Positions 53,724-60,999 of a stretch of DNA of 60,999 bases are shown one piece after another. The number at the start of each line of letters is the position of its first letter. Within the stretch, counting starts at the first letter, position 1. The notes under the pieces were generated by a model. That model worked only from the letters and a program-made list of their open reading frames with translations, did no database searches and was not told the origin of the DNA. Source of the stretch: a virus; the IMG/VR virus record IMGVR_UViG_3300045051_001011, positions 1-60,999 of that record. The stretch is one strand, 5' to 3'. Made by a program: the position numbers and the translations under genes.

Positions 53724-55945
53724 TCCTCATCCTCCTCGTCATCGTCCTCTTCGCCCAGGGCGTCGAAGTCGATGTCGTCGTCATCGTCATCATCTTCGCA
53801 TGAAAGTGCGGTCTTGTCAACTATATCCACCTTGCCCGACTTAATTTCTTCGATCACCCGGAGCAGCATGTTAGGCACCGACTCGTCGAACAGCCCGTCC
53901 TCGCCCTTGTGCTGCCCATCCACATCCGCCCAGTTAATGCCAGCTTCCGGATCTGCATTGATCGGAATTTCGAGCTTGACCGCAGAGCAGAAAAAAATCT
54001 GGATGAGAAGCACGGCAGCAATGCCTTCAGGGGTCATGGGCACCGAGAACCCGCCTTCGTCGTGGACGGTGAGTAACAGGGTCACAATCTTCGCCGCATC
54101 GGACTCCGCGTATTTGATGAGCGCCATCTTCATCATGTCGGCTGCGCTGCCTTGGATCAGATAGTTGTAGAACTTGTAGGCGTCGCGGTCCATGCCTTCG
54201 CGCAAGTGCGTGCGCCGGCCCATGATAGTCTTGATGTAGCGCCGCTGGCGGCCCTGGTACCGGCCCCTGCCAAGCAGCATGTCCTGAATGGCTTCCATGG
54301 TCTCGGGCACCCAGGGTGATGCGTCCTTGACGGCAGCGATCAGTGGCTCGGCAAAATCCTTCTCCCAGCCGAACTGCTCGCACATCGTGGCGATCTGCAT
54401 GCCGTAAGCCAGCCCGAAGCGCACATTCTTGGCGTACTTGCGGCCGACCGATTTGCCGTGCTGCTCTTCCAGACCCGACCGTGTGGCGACGAACTGGTGC
54501 TCGTCCAGTCTGGGGTTGTCCCTGTACATCTGGCGGATGCGCTCACCGTTGGCGCCGACCGCGAAATGGGCCTGCAAAACGTTCTCCTGGCCCGAGAAGT
54601 CGAGCTTGACAAACATCTGCCCGCGGTCGGGCACGAATACTTCACGGCACATCTTGGCGAGGTTGACTTCATGGTCGGTCTTCTCGAACAGCTTGGTCTT
54701 GGACGGAATGTTCTGCAAATTCGGTTTCGAGGAAGACAGGCGTGAGGTCTGGCGCGCACCCACGGGGTCAAATGTCGCGTGGATTCTCCAGTCACCGTTC
54801 TTGTCGAGCACCAGGAATCGTTCAAATTTCGGGCCAAGGAATTTGTCGATAATGTTGGAAACCTGCTTCAGCTCGACGATCTCGGCGACCAGCGGATAGG
54901 TGGCCTTCGTGGCGTTGAAGGTGAACTTGTTGATTGAGGGATTGCAGGTCACTTGGTAGCCCATGTTCTGGGCCTGATGCACGGTGCGCTCCGCGTATTG
55001 CTTGGGTACCATCAAGATGATCTTGCCCTTGGCGACGCGAACGTTGGGAAAACTTTCCTTCAGGCGCTTGCGCTGATCCCAAACATCATCACCCTGGAAC
55101 CAGTCGCCCTTGGTGAACTTGCGGCCATCCGGCGCCCAGCCCTTGAAGACAATTTTGTACTTGTAGGGTACATCGTGTTCGTCGAACAGTTCGGCCATCT
55201 GCTTGCCAGACCGGAAATTCACGGCACCGTACTTGGCCACGAATTCGCCGTTGAGCTTGTCGTAAGCCTCTTTGCAGATGCGGCAGTTCTCCAGCCACTT
55301 GTCGTGGTCAATGCGGATTCCGTGATACTTCATCTGCGAGGTAATGCGCACCATTTTCATATTCATCTCGAAGGCAGGCAACAGGCCCTGCTCTTCCAGG
55401 ATCGGCCGCTGCTTCTCCCAAATGCGGACGGGCTGGTCGGCGTCTGAGATAACGTACTCGCGGATCTCGGCCTTGTACTCGCGGCCATCCGGAGTCTCAC
55501 CGTACCACAATTTCTTGAGGTATTTCCGGAAGTCACCCTTCCAGCCATACGCGGCCACAATGGCTGCCAGTTTCTCGTGGCCCTTGCGCTCGCGCAGGTA
55601 CTTCCAGGCCAATGCATCCAGGCTGAAGGGCTGGTACTCGTCGATGAGGCTCTCAGCAATGGCTACGTCGATGAGCATGCACGTGGTATACCTTGGCTCA
55701 ATACCCAGCTCCGCGCACAGCCACTCCAAATCGTAGCTGATCTTCGCACCGACAATCGCCGTATCAGAAGAAAAAAGCATCCCTCGGGTGGCCTCGCCGC
55801 CATTCCCGTCAATGGATTTTTTCTTCTGCTTTTGTGCATCGTAGATGCCAGTTACTAGGACTTCGCCCTGCCCAAAGATCCAGGATGTGCCTTGGTCGTT
55901 AAGGAGAGGGTCGTGTGTTTCGGTGTCGAGGCCGTAGTATTTCAT
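53720..55945 (-). CDS. Family A DNA polymerase with 3'-5' exonuclease, 741 aa
   Basis: Replicative enzyme. The exonuclease domain starts with GLDTETH (Asp7, Glu9). The polymerase has motif A KLDFSGQE (about 446-453), motif B RKYAKNVRFGLAYG (about 500-513; the Lys and Tyr-Gly are conserved) and motif C LLTVHDEGG (about 624-632). The last 45 residues are almost purely acidic (long Asp/Glu runs), unusual and possibly a docking or DNA-mimic tail. Two variants and one exact copy of the dispersed motif lie in the gene. ATGA overlaps on both sides. Confidence 0.9.
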   Translation of the reverse strand: MKYYGLDTETHDPLLNDQGTSWIFGQGEVLVTGIYDAQKQKKKSIDGNGGEATRGMLFSSDTAIVGAKISYDLEWLCAELGIEPRYTTCMLIDVAIAESLIDEYQPFSLDALAWKYLRERKGHEKLAAIVAAYGWKGDFRKYLKKLWYGETPDGREYKAEIREYVISDADQPVRIWEKQRPILEEQGLLPAFEMNMKMVRITSQMKYHGIRIDHDKWLENCRICKEAYDKLNGEFVAKYGAVNFRSGKQMAELFDEHDVPYKYKIVFKGWAPDGRKFTKGDWFQGDDVWDQRKRLKESFPNVRVAKGKIILMVPKQYAERTVHQAQNMGYQVTCNPSINKFTFNATKATYPLVAEIVELKQVSNIIDKFLGPKFERFLVLDKNGDWRIHATFDPVGARQTSRLSSSKPNLQNIPSKTKLFEKTDHEVNLAKMCREVFVPDRGQMFVKLDFSGQENVLQAHFAVGANGERIRQMYRDNPRLDEHQFVATRSGLEEQHGKSVGRKYAKNVRFGLAYGMQIATMCEQFGWEKDFAEPLIAAVKDASPWVPETMEAIQDMLLGRGRYQGRQRRYIKTIMGRRTHLREGMDRDAYKFYNYLIQGSAADMMKMALIKYAESDAAKIVTLLLTVHDEGGFSVPMTPEGIAAVLLIQIFFCSAVKLEIPINADPEAGINWADVDGQHKGEDGLFDESVPNMLLRVIEEIKSGKVDIVDKTALSCEDDDDDDDIDFDALGEEDDDEEDEE
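53987..53997 (-). repeat. Exact copy of dispersed motif TTTTTTTCTGC
   Basis: Inside the polymerase gene, read ATT TTT TTC TGC (Ile-Phe-Phe-Cys) between motifs C and the acidic tail. Confidence 0.7.
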
Positions 55946-56385
55946 GTTCTTCTACTCCAGTATCGCATAGTGCCGAGTTCTGCCATTTTCAGGCGCTCCT
56001 CAATGGTGAACTTGCGTGCATTATTCGGCTTTGCTTTTCGGTGTACGTATGCGTGGTTTAGTGACTCGTTCTCGCGCACCAATATTATGCCTGCGTTTTT
56101 AGGGCACAGTTCCTCGAATGTCTCTTTCAGAATTTCTGGTCCAGCGTACCATAGGCAGCGTATTTTTATGCTGTTGTGCTGATGCTTTTTATCAAGGTCA
56201 GCCCGCATGTCGGCTCTGCTGATCTTGATCTCTATCTCATGTGCCATGTTTGATGAGCTTAACGCCAATAGATCGCACTCATGCAAGTCCAGTCCCCAAC
56301 TAATATTTGGCACTACGAGGTATCGTCGCCATGGGAATGGCCCATTGTAGCCGGTAATGGCTTGCTCTACGTCGCGGGATGTCAT
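55942..56385 (-). CDS. PD-(D/E)XK nuclease, MmcB-like, 147 aa
   Basis: Residues about 35-68 hold HECDLLAL (Glu36, Asp38), then HEIEIKISRADMRADLDKK (Glu52-x-Lys54 core). The E-x-D...E-x-K-x-S-x-x-D arrangement is that of a small PD-(D/E)XK family which includes MmcB-type repair proteins. Probably a nuclease or DNA-repair factor working with the polymerase it overlaps by four bases. Confidence 0.65.
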   Translation of the reverse strand: MTSRDVEQAITGYNGPFPWRRYLVVPNISWGLDLHECDLLALSSSNMAHEIEIKISRADMRADLDKKHQHNSIKIRCLWYAGPEILKETFEELCPKNAGIILVRENESLNHAYVHRKAKPNNARKFTIEERLKMAELGTMRYWSRRT

Positions 56386-56582
56386 TGCTTTTCCCCGTTT
56401 ATGTCGGCTACCATCGTATCGACGGTGAGCATGGTTTCAATGGCAATTTTCGCCGACACCGTGCCTATAAGAATAAACTCAGATGGTGAAATGTCTTCGG
56501 GCCGTCGCTGTTGTGCAAAACCAGCGGCAATGCTACCAGCCATAAGACGTATTTGCTCGCGGTCTTTGTTTGACAGTTTCAT
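56382..56582 (-). CDS. Hypothetical protein, 66 aa; paralogue of the 86-aa gene at 7.4-7.6 kb
   Basis: Start at 56582 (MKLSNKDREQ); GGAGTGTGCGCA precedes it and overlaps the upstream stop. Shares MAGSIAAGF, SEFILIGTVSAKIAIETML with the 86-aa protein at 7385-7645. Helical; function unknown. Confidence 0.7.
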   Translation of the reverse strand: MKLSNKDREQIRLMAGSIAAGFAQQRRPEDISPSEFILIGTVSAKIAIETMLTVDTMVADINGEKQ

Positions 56583-56869
56583 TGCGCACACTCCGCTTCG
56601 CCAGAGCCACGGTTAAGCATAACGTGGTAACAGTCATCACAAATGACATCCATGTTTTTGGCGTCAAAAGTTCCAAAGTTTTCCATTGCCTCGGCTTGCG
56701 CTTCCTCATCAGACCAGCCGCGCAAGAACACACCACCACAAGCATCACATTTGTACGCTTCGCCGCTTTCGAGCATCTTTGTTATGCAGGTGTCACACAC
56801 AGGCATTTTGTCGTCTTTGTCTATGGTGAATTCACTGCCTTGGCCGCATTTTGTGCATACTTTGCTCAT
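56579..56869 (-). CDS. Zinc-ribbon protein, 96 aa
   Basis: Four CxxC pairs, at residues about 5-8 (CTKC), 25-28 (CDTC), 41-44 (CDAC) and 76-79 (CDDC), can bind two zinc ions. A helix GWSDEEAQAEAMENFG sits between them, a combination I have seen in small phage proteins of unknown role. Likely binds DNA or a host protein. Confidence 0.75.
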   Translation of the reverse strand: MSKVCTKCGQGSEFTIDKDDKMPVCDTCITKMLESGEAYKCDACGGVFLRGWSDEEAQAEAMENFGTFDAKNMDVICDDCYHVMLNRGSGEAECAQ

Positions 56870-57114
56870 AACAGCACCTTGAAATGGCTGGCCCGGTTAT
56901 ACATGAGCTTGCACATCAGACGGTCGAGCGTGCCGCCGGGAAGGCTGGTGCGCAGTGCGTCGAACAGCAGCTGTGCGTCACGCTCGAAAGCTTCGTCATG
57001 CTCGAAAAGGCTCGCGCCATCCGGGATATTGAAGCTATCGTAGATGTTGATGGTCGTCTTTTCCACGACATTGTTGCCGATTGGCGCAGCACAGTGCACA
57101 TTGATATTACGCAT
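56866..57114 (-). CDS. Hypothetical protein, 82 aa
   Basis: Start at 57114 (MRNINVHC) because CAAGGAGATCAAAT precedes it; a longer frame has no ribosome site. Mixed alpha/beta, single Cys near the start, basic C-terminus (YNRASHFKVLL). It overlaps the zinc-ribbon gene by four bases. Not recognised. Confidence 0.65.
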   Translation of the reverse strand: MRNINVHCAAPIGNNVVEKTTINIYDSFNIPDGASLFEHDEAFERDAQLLFDALRTSLPGGTLDRLMCKLMYNRASHFKVLL

Positions 57115-57169
57115 ATTTGATCTCCTTGAATGTTTATATGCTCGGTTATTGGCGAACTTGAAAGCCACG

Positions 57170-58675
57170 CTATTCCTCCTCGATCATGTCGCGGACAAGC
57201 TCGATCACGTTGTCCATGCCATATTTACCTTCGCTCGGTATCAGGTACAGCCCAATCTTTGGCCGGCTGCAGGCCACGTAAAGCACGCGCAGCTCGCTGT
57301 CCAAATCGAGCATGGTGTTCTCGCTGACCAGTCGCGTGGAGTCCATGAATACTGAACAGAAATCGCACTCACCGCCCTTGACTTTGTAGGTAGTGGCAAG
57401 CAGAAGAAAAGGCGGAGCTTTTGACATCCTCTCGATTTCTTCAATGCCGAACTTCTGCACGTAGTCATAATAGACATAGCGCCGCGTGGACGGGATCAAC
57501 TCGCTTTCGGTGAAGTCGTCGTTGATGTCCTTGATCCCGTTGGCGTCCATGAAGTGCTGGCGAGTATCCTTGGTGCCGAATCCTTCGCGGCGATAGGCGT
57601 AGAAGCGCTTGATCTTCGCAATGTCTCGCTCCGGGATTACGAAGCCCTTGGTAGTGTGATATGGTACCGTGAAGGCTTCCAGGGTTTCTGCGACGCCGGC
57701 AATGAAGTGGTTGGCGCGGAACAAAAAGTACCAGCGATTTGGCAAGCACCCGTTCTCGTCGAGGTCTTTCCTGACGATGCGCGCAAGTATGCCGCGATCA
57801 GGGATCGTCTTGACAAAGCCCTCGATGTCTTTGGCGGGCGCGTAATCCTTGTCGACCTTGTTCTGGATGAGCGCGGTGATACCCTTGGCGAACCGGTAGA
57901 CCGCACGCGGCAGCCGGTACGAGAGTTCGAGCTTGACGGTCTTGTGCTTGCCTGCGAGGTGGATCAAGGTCTCTGGTGACGCCCCGGAATACGAGAACAA
58001 CGATTGAAAATCGTCCCCGGCTATGCGGATCTTTTCAGCGTTCCGGGAAGCGATCTCCACGACCTCCCAGTGCATCTTGGTCAAGTCCTGGGCTTCGTCG
58101 ATGAGAAACACCTTCACGCCCACTGGCTTGTTGCGTTCCTTGAACCTAACCAAGCAGTCGTAAAAATCCACAAGATCGTTCTGCTGCTTGAAGGCTTCGT
58201 AGGCACTGACCAGCCGGTCGTAGTGCTCCTCGTCGTAGGTCGAGTGAATGAAGACGCCCTTATCGCCGCCACTCCGGATGGCATCGTAGCGCTGCAGCAT
58301 CTTGTCGTCGTCGGTCTGGTTGTCGAAGGTCGAGGCCAGATTCACGTGGAAGCCCAGGAGCTTGTTGAAGCGCTCGATGTCGCGCCGTTCTATGATGTTC
58401 TTGTGTTTTAGCCCGGACTCGTGAAAGCACAGCCGGTGCAGGGTCTGGAAATACGGCAGATCGTCGGGTGTCAAATGCGGGTTGGCCTTGATAGCGCGGT
58501 CGATACCGTTGTGCACACCCTTCCGGGTGAAGGTGACAAAGGCAATTTCGTCTGGCCGGTATACCGACAGGAGTTCCGCCATCTCTTCCATCATGGCGTG
58601 AGTCTTGCCTGCACCAGCAGCGGCAAGGTAGACCACCACATCGTCGGTATTGAATCTGGCGTCGTAGGGCTTCAA
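57170..58675 (-). CDS. SF1 helicase, UvrD/Rep-like, 501 aa; TTG start
   Basis: Walker A AAAGAGKT (residues 18-25), motif II LIDEAQD (about 195-201), motif III GDDFQSLFSYSGA, motif IV/V region LSYRLPRAVYRF and motif VI-like YVACSRPKIGL near the C-terminus. Shorter than UvrD, lacking the large 2B domain, like phage Dda/UvrD-like enzymes. The start is a TTG at 58675 (AAGGAGATAGGTGA upstream), overlapping the preceding stop as TTGA. Probably unwinds DNA for replication or recombination. Confidence 0.85.
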   Translation of the reverse strand: MKPYDARFNTDDVVVYLAAAGAGKTHAMMEEMAELLSVYRPDEIAFVTFTRKGVHNGIDRAIKANPHLTPDDLPYFQTLHRLCFHESGLKHKNIIERRDIERFNKLLGFHVNLASTFDNQTDDDKMLQRYDAIRSGGDKGVFIHSTYDEEHYDRLVSAYEAFKQQNDLVDFYDCLVRFKERNKPVGVKVFLIDEAQDLTKMHWEVVEIASRNAEKIRIAGDDFQSLFSYSGASPETLIHLAGKHKTVKLELSYRLPRAVYRFAKGITALIQNKVDKDYAPAKDIEGFVKTIPDRGILARIVRKDLDENGCLPNRWYFLFRANHFIAGVAETLEAFTVPYHTTKGFVIPERDIAKIKRFYAYRREGFGTKDTRQHFMDANGIKDINDDFTESELIPSTRRYVYYDYVQKFGIEEIERMSKAPPFLLLATTYKVKGGECDFCSVFMDSTRLVSENTMLDLDSELRVLYVACSRPKIGLYLIPSEGKYGMDNVIELVRDMIEEE

Positions 58676-58941
58676 TCACCTATCTCCTTTATCTTGTGAG
58701 CGAGCATGATCAGACGATGATCTGGATACCTGCTGCTCGCGGCAGTCACAGCCTCAACAAGCTCGTCAATCAGGCAAAACAGTTTGGCGTCTCTCTCACT
58801 GTAAAATGCACCAAAATGGACTTCTTCTCCTGTCAACGAATTCTGCTCGGCGGCAACCGTCATCAGTGACATGCTGTGCTCGTCCGCAACCGCAAACGCA
58901 TTGGTTCCGAGCTGTACTACCTGTAATTTTCTATTACTCAT
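58672..58941 (-). CDS. Hypothetical protein, 89 aa
   Basis: ATGA overlap with the gene before and TTGA overlap with the helicase after it, so strictly coupled. N-terminal beta strands (LQVVQLGTNAFAVAD) then helices (DAKLFCLIDELVEAV). Unrecognised. Confidence 0.65.
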   Translation of the reverse strand: MSNRKLQVVQLGTNAFAVADEHSMSLMTVAAEQNSLTGEEVHFGAFYSERDAKLFCLIDELVEAVTAASSRYPDHRLIMLAHKIKEIGD

Positions 58942-59135
58942 TTATCATCTCCAAGGAATTCTCGCAGATCGCTCGTCCACCGATAGCCGGCTGTGCGGTA
59001 TGCTCTTTGTCCACAGTGTGTGCATTTGGTGGCTTCCACCTCTATGCCGCCAAACATGAACTTGTGCGTGGCATGTGCGCCAACATGTCCGCATTTTTGC
59101 GGATTTGGCATGGGTGGAGGTCCAGCGCTTGTCAT
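58938..59135 (-). CDS. Small zinc-binding protein, 65 aa
   Basis: CGHVGAHATHKF and CTHCGQRAY (residues about 15-45) supply Cys/His ligands for one zinc finger. Coupled to its neighbours by ATGA overlaps. Function unknown. Confidence 0.65.
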   Translation of the reverse strand: MTSAGPPPMPNPQKCGHVGAHATHKFMFGGIEVEATKCTHCGQRAYRTAGYRWTSDLREFLGDDK

Positions 59136-59398
59136 TCCCCAGCCTCAATGCTGTCTGCCCATAACCGTAGAAATTCCACCACTTCGGCTCGGTTTTCTTG
59201 TACACGCGGGTAGCGGTGCTTCAGCTTCTCCAGGTTGTCCTTCGGCATATTTCCACCAACATCGTAGGCATAAGGATGGACACCGGCGGCCTCAACAACG
59301 GCACCGAAACGGGTCAACTTGCGAACGGGATTTCCATCACCATCCGTACCAATTTCTTCCGAGCAAGCCATTTCCCAAACATACGCTGCGTTTTTCAT
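59132..59398 (-). CDS. Hypothetical protein, 88 aa
   Basis: Start at 59398 (MKNAAYVWEM) after GAAGGAGTTCGT, overlapping the upstream stop. Contains GDGNPVRKLTRFG and a helical C-terminus. Not recognised; coupled into the replication operon. Confidence 0.65.
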   Translation of the reverse strand: MKNAAYVWEMACSEEIGTDGDGNPVRKLTRFGAVVEAAGVHPYAYDVGGNMPKDNLEKLKHRYPRVQENRAEVVEFLRLWADSIEAGE

Positions 59399-59820
59399 AC
59401 GAACTCCTTCAGGAACTCCGAGCCGTTCCTTTTCTTCATGTTGGCGTAAAACGACGGCCAATCGTCGTTGGATTGCTTGCGCACCAAGCGCTGGTAAAGT
59501 GCTACGGCCTCGCCGGCAGTGATGTGTATGGGACGCGGCTGGTTACGCACGATCTCGACATAGCTGTTGGTGCTGAAATCAAACTTGTACTGGCCTTCTT
59601 CCCAGGTCTTTACGCCGGTCATGGCGACAAGCTGGGCCAGTGCCTGAGCACGTTCGTTACGACCAGCCCGCACAGTCGGCTGCTCTTTGCAAATCGACAC
59701 ACGGATCTGCACGTCCAGGGTATTGATGATGTCCTTCCGGCTATCGATGTATTCGAGCACGGCTTTGGTGACGTGCTCGGGATCGATGACAGTAAGATCG
59801 ATATAGTCGATTACTTCCAC
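59395..59820 (-). CDS. Hypothetical protein, 141 aa
   Basis: GTG start at 59820 because AAAGGAGCCCCAA precedes it; the ATG at 59841 lies inside recurrent element K and has no ribosome site. Beta-alpha protein with EIVRNQPRPIHITAGEAVALYQRLVRK in the C-terminal half. First gene of the coupled run leading to helicase and polymerase. Unrecognised. Confidence 0.65.
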   Translation of the reverse strand: MEVIDYIDLTVIDPEHVTKAVLEYIDSRKDIINTLDVQIRVSICKEQPTVRAGRNERAQALAQLVAMTGVKTWEEGQYKFDFSTNSYVEIVRNQPRPIHITAGEAVALYQRLVRKQSNDDWPSFYANMKKRNGSEFLKEFV

Positions 59821-59838
59821 TTGGGGCTCCTTTGCGCC

Positions 59839-59873
59839 CATCAGGCAACAGGGCGCCTATTTGCTACTAAAAT
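59839..59873. promoter_or_regulatory. Recurrent intercistronic element, copy K
   Basis: The plus strand reads CAGGCA, 17 bp, TACTAA. On the minus strand TTT TAG TAG CAA contains the primase stop codon, and the next gene starts 20-40 bases on. Confidence 0.65.
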
Positions 59874-60999
59874 CTGGTGTCGTCACCATCAGAATTTCCG
59901 CGGTCTTCCTTGTTCAGCTTGTTACTGGCCAGCACTTCGGCATCGGCTTCCATGATGTCGTCGTAGAAGGTATCGAGCGCCAGCAATTCTGGATCGTCTA
60001 CTTTCTTCCAGCATGGGATGGTCTTCTCGACACCGCTTGCGGTCGTGTATTTGATTTCGCCTTCGGTGCATCCGTAGAGCACGAGCTGCTCGCGCAGATT
60101 TGTACGCCCCAGCACAAATTTCATGGTCCGCAGATAATCCTGGAAACCATCGGTCTTGAAGTAATAGGCACCGTCCGCATGGTAGACCTGCTTGACATTG
60201 ACGGTGTAGGGCTGCTTGTTCTGAGCCTGCCGATGGGTCAAGTACCGCAGGAACAGCTCGCGCAGAGCCTGCATTTCGGTGGTGTCGGTGGCCTTCGGAA
60301 CCTCGCGCTCTTCTAGCATCGCCAAGCACTCATTGACGGTTTCTTCCCAGCGAGCCTGGGTGACCGAAACCGAGAGCTGCCCCAGGGTGTCGATGCATGC
60401 CTTCTGGACAGTCTTCTGGTTGAGCAGGTTGTCGGCCCCATCGATACGCAGGAGCTTGTACTCCTCAGTACCCGACAATCTGGCTTCCCACAGGTAGTAG
60501 GGCGTTTCCGCCAACATGCGGATAATCTTGCCGAACTCGATGTTCGAGACCACGTTTCCTTTCTGCTTACCAACCCCATATTTCCGCAGCTTGCAAAGCT
60601 TCTTGTCACACACCGACGCACAGGGCTCCTTCTTGCATCGTCCAAAGAGCTGGTAGTCCTTGGCAGAAACAGAAGAAAAAATCCCGTCAATCTCGCGCTG
60701 CGAGATGGGAGCGGCCAAGCGTTCGTTCATCTCCTCCAGGTCTTCCTTCTTGACCGAGGCGCCGTCCCGTGTCTTCAGGTAAATGGCAGCGGTCGTCAGG
60801 AACTCATTGCGGCCACTGTTCTCGTCCAGCCAGCCGGAGAGTAGCAGCATCTGAATACAGAATGGAGCCTCGCCGTAAGGCAGGGCGTCGGTGATCTTGG
60901 CTACGGCCGAGACCGACGTATACATGCTTTCGATGATCGGCAGTGCCTTGGCAATACCCACCAGTGTCCCGTCTCCGGTCAGCAGCTTCTGCCTGCACT
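59867..60999 (-). CDS. AEP primase, C-terminal part; continues from base 755 at the left end
   Basis: This is residues about 207-584 of the primase. It contains a Cys cluster RCKKEPCASVCDKKLCKLRK (about residues 327-347), typical of the zinc or iron-sulphur segment following the AEP domain of phage primase-polymerases, then helical regions and an acidic end NSDGDDTRF that resembles the SSB-like protein's tail. The frame is intact here. The stop is inside recurrent element K. Confidence 0.85.
   Translation of the reverse strand, partial: CRQKLLTGDGTLVGIAKALPIIESMYTSVSAVAKITDALPYGEAPFCIQMLLLSGWLDENSGRNEFLTTAAIYLKTRDGASVKKEDLEEMNERLAAPISQREIDGIFSSVSAKDYQLFGRCKKEPCASVCDKKLCKLRKYGVGKQKGNVVSNIEFGKIIRMLAETPYYLWEARLSGTEEYKLLRIDGADNLLNQKTVQKACIDTLGQLSVSVTQARWEETVNECLAMLEEREVPKATDTTEMQALRELFLRYLTHRQAQNKQPYTVNVKQVYHADGAYYFKTDGFQDYLRTMKFVLGRTNLREQLVLYGCTEGEIKYTTASGVEKTIPCWKKVDDPELLALDTFYDDIMEADAEVLASNKLNKEDRGNSDGDDTRF
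60866..60999. repeat. Direct terminal repeat, right copy (contig overlap)
   Basis: Matches bases 1-133 with one extra C; this copy keeps the primase frame and is probably the correct version. Confidence 0.9.

Noticed and set aside
1-60999. tRNA genes, CRISPR arrays, insertion sequences, integrase
   Set aside because: I looked for cloverleaf-like stretches, regularly spaced repeats, transposase motifs and tyrosine/serine recombinase signatures and saw none. A tRNA-finding program could still detect one.

Overview
The window is essentially one complete tailed-phage genome (Caudoviricetes, contractile-tail/myovirus layout). The first 133 bases recur at the last 134 bases with a single-base difference, so the contig overlaps itself and the unit genome is about 60,866 bp. 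I see no integrase, repressor/integration module, tRNA gene or CRISPR array, so a lytic phage is the simplest reading. The lysis-type membrane genes with periplasmic coiled coils and the gene style suggest a Gram-negative, probably pseudomonadotal, host; I cannot name it.

Layout. Two arms diverge from an AT-rich gene-free region at about 16.1-17.0 kb. The rightward arm (17.0-46.4 kb, + strand) reads: an unrecognised gene, terminase small and large subunits, portal, C39-like peptidase, prohead protease/scaffold with an internal start, capsid-associated protein, major capsid protein, connector and neck genes, tail sheath, tail tube, tail assembly chaperone with a -1 frameshift site, tape measure, baseplate hub/spike/wedge, fibre, then small membrane genes that look like a lysis cassette. 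The leftward arm (- strand) runs from 16.1 kb down to base 1 and, through the circle, from 61.0 kb down to 46.3 kb. Its first 10 kb is a dense run of small, mostly unrecognised genes. Next comes a replication/recombination set: a RecB-like PD-(D/E)XK nuclease, a DUF1351 protein, an SSB-like protein with an acidic tail, an archaeo-eukaryotic-type primase across the contig junction, a UvrD-like helicase, two more nucleases, a family A DNA polymerase, DUF3310, ThyX, a Spo11/TopoVI-A-like TOPRIM protein, an HNH protein and an SF2 helicase. The arms converge and overlap at 46.3-46.4 kb.

How it works together. Most right-part leftward genes overlap by ATGA or similar, implying translational coupling in long transcripts. 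The phage seems to carry its own primase, polymerase, SSB-like protein and helicases, plus nucleotide supply (ThyX), but no recognisable DnaB-type helicase or RNA polymerase, so host RNA polymerase probably transcribes it.

Most unusual signals: (1) a dispersed pyrimidine-rich motif, TTTTTTTCTGC and close variants, on both strands and in all reading frames; (2) an element repeated 11 times between leftward genes with invariant internal spacing; (3) an SF2 helicase split into two genes in permuted order; (4) a phage Spo11/TopoVI-A-like protein without a visible B subunit; (5) fresh tandem duplications of 17 bp and 81 bp that remodel genes; (6) promoters placed so that the mRNA would start at or next to the ATG.
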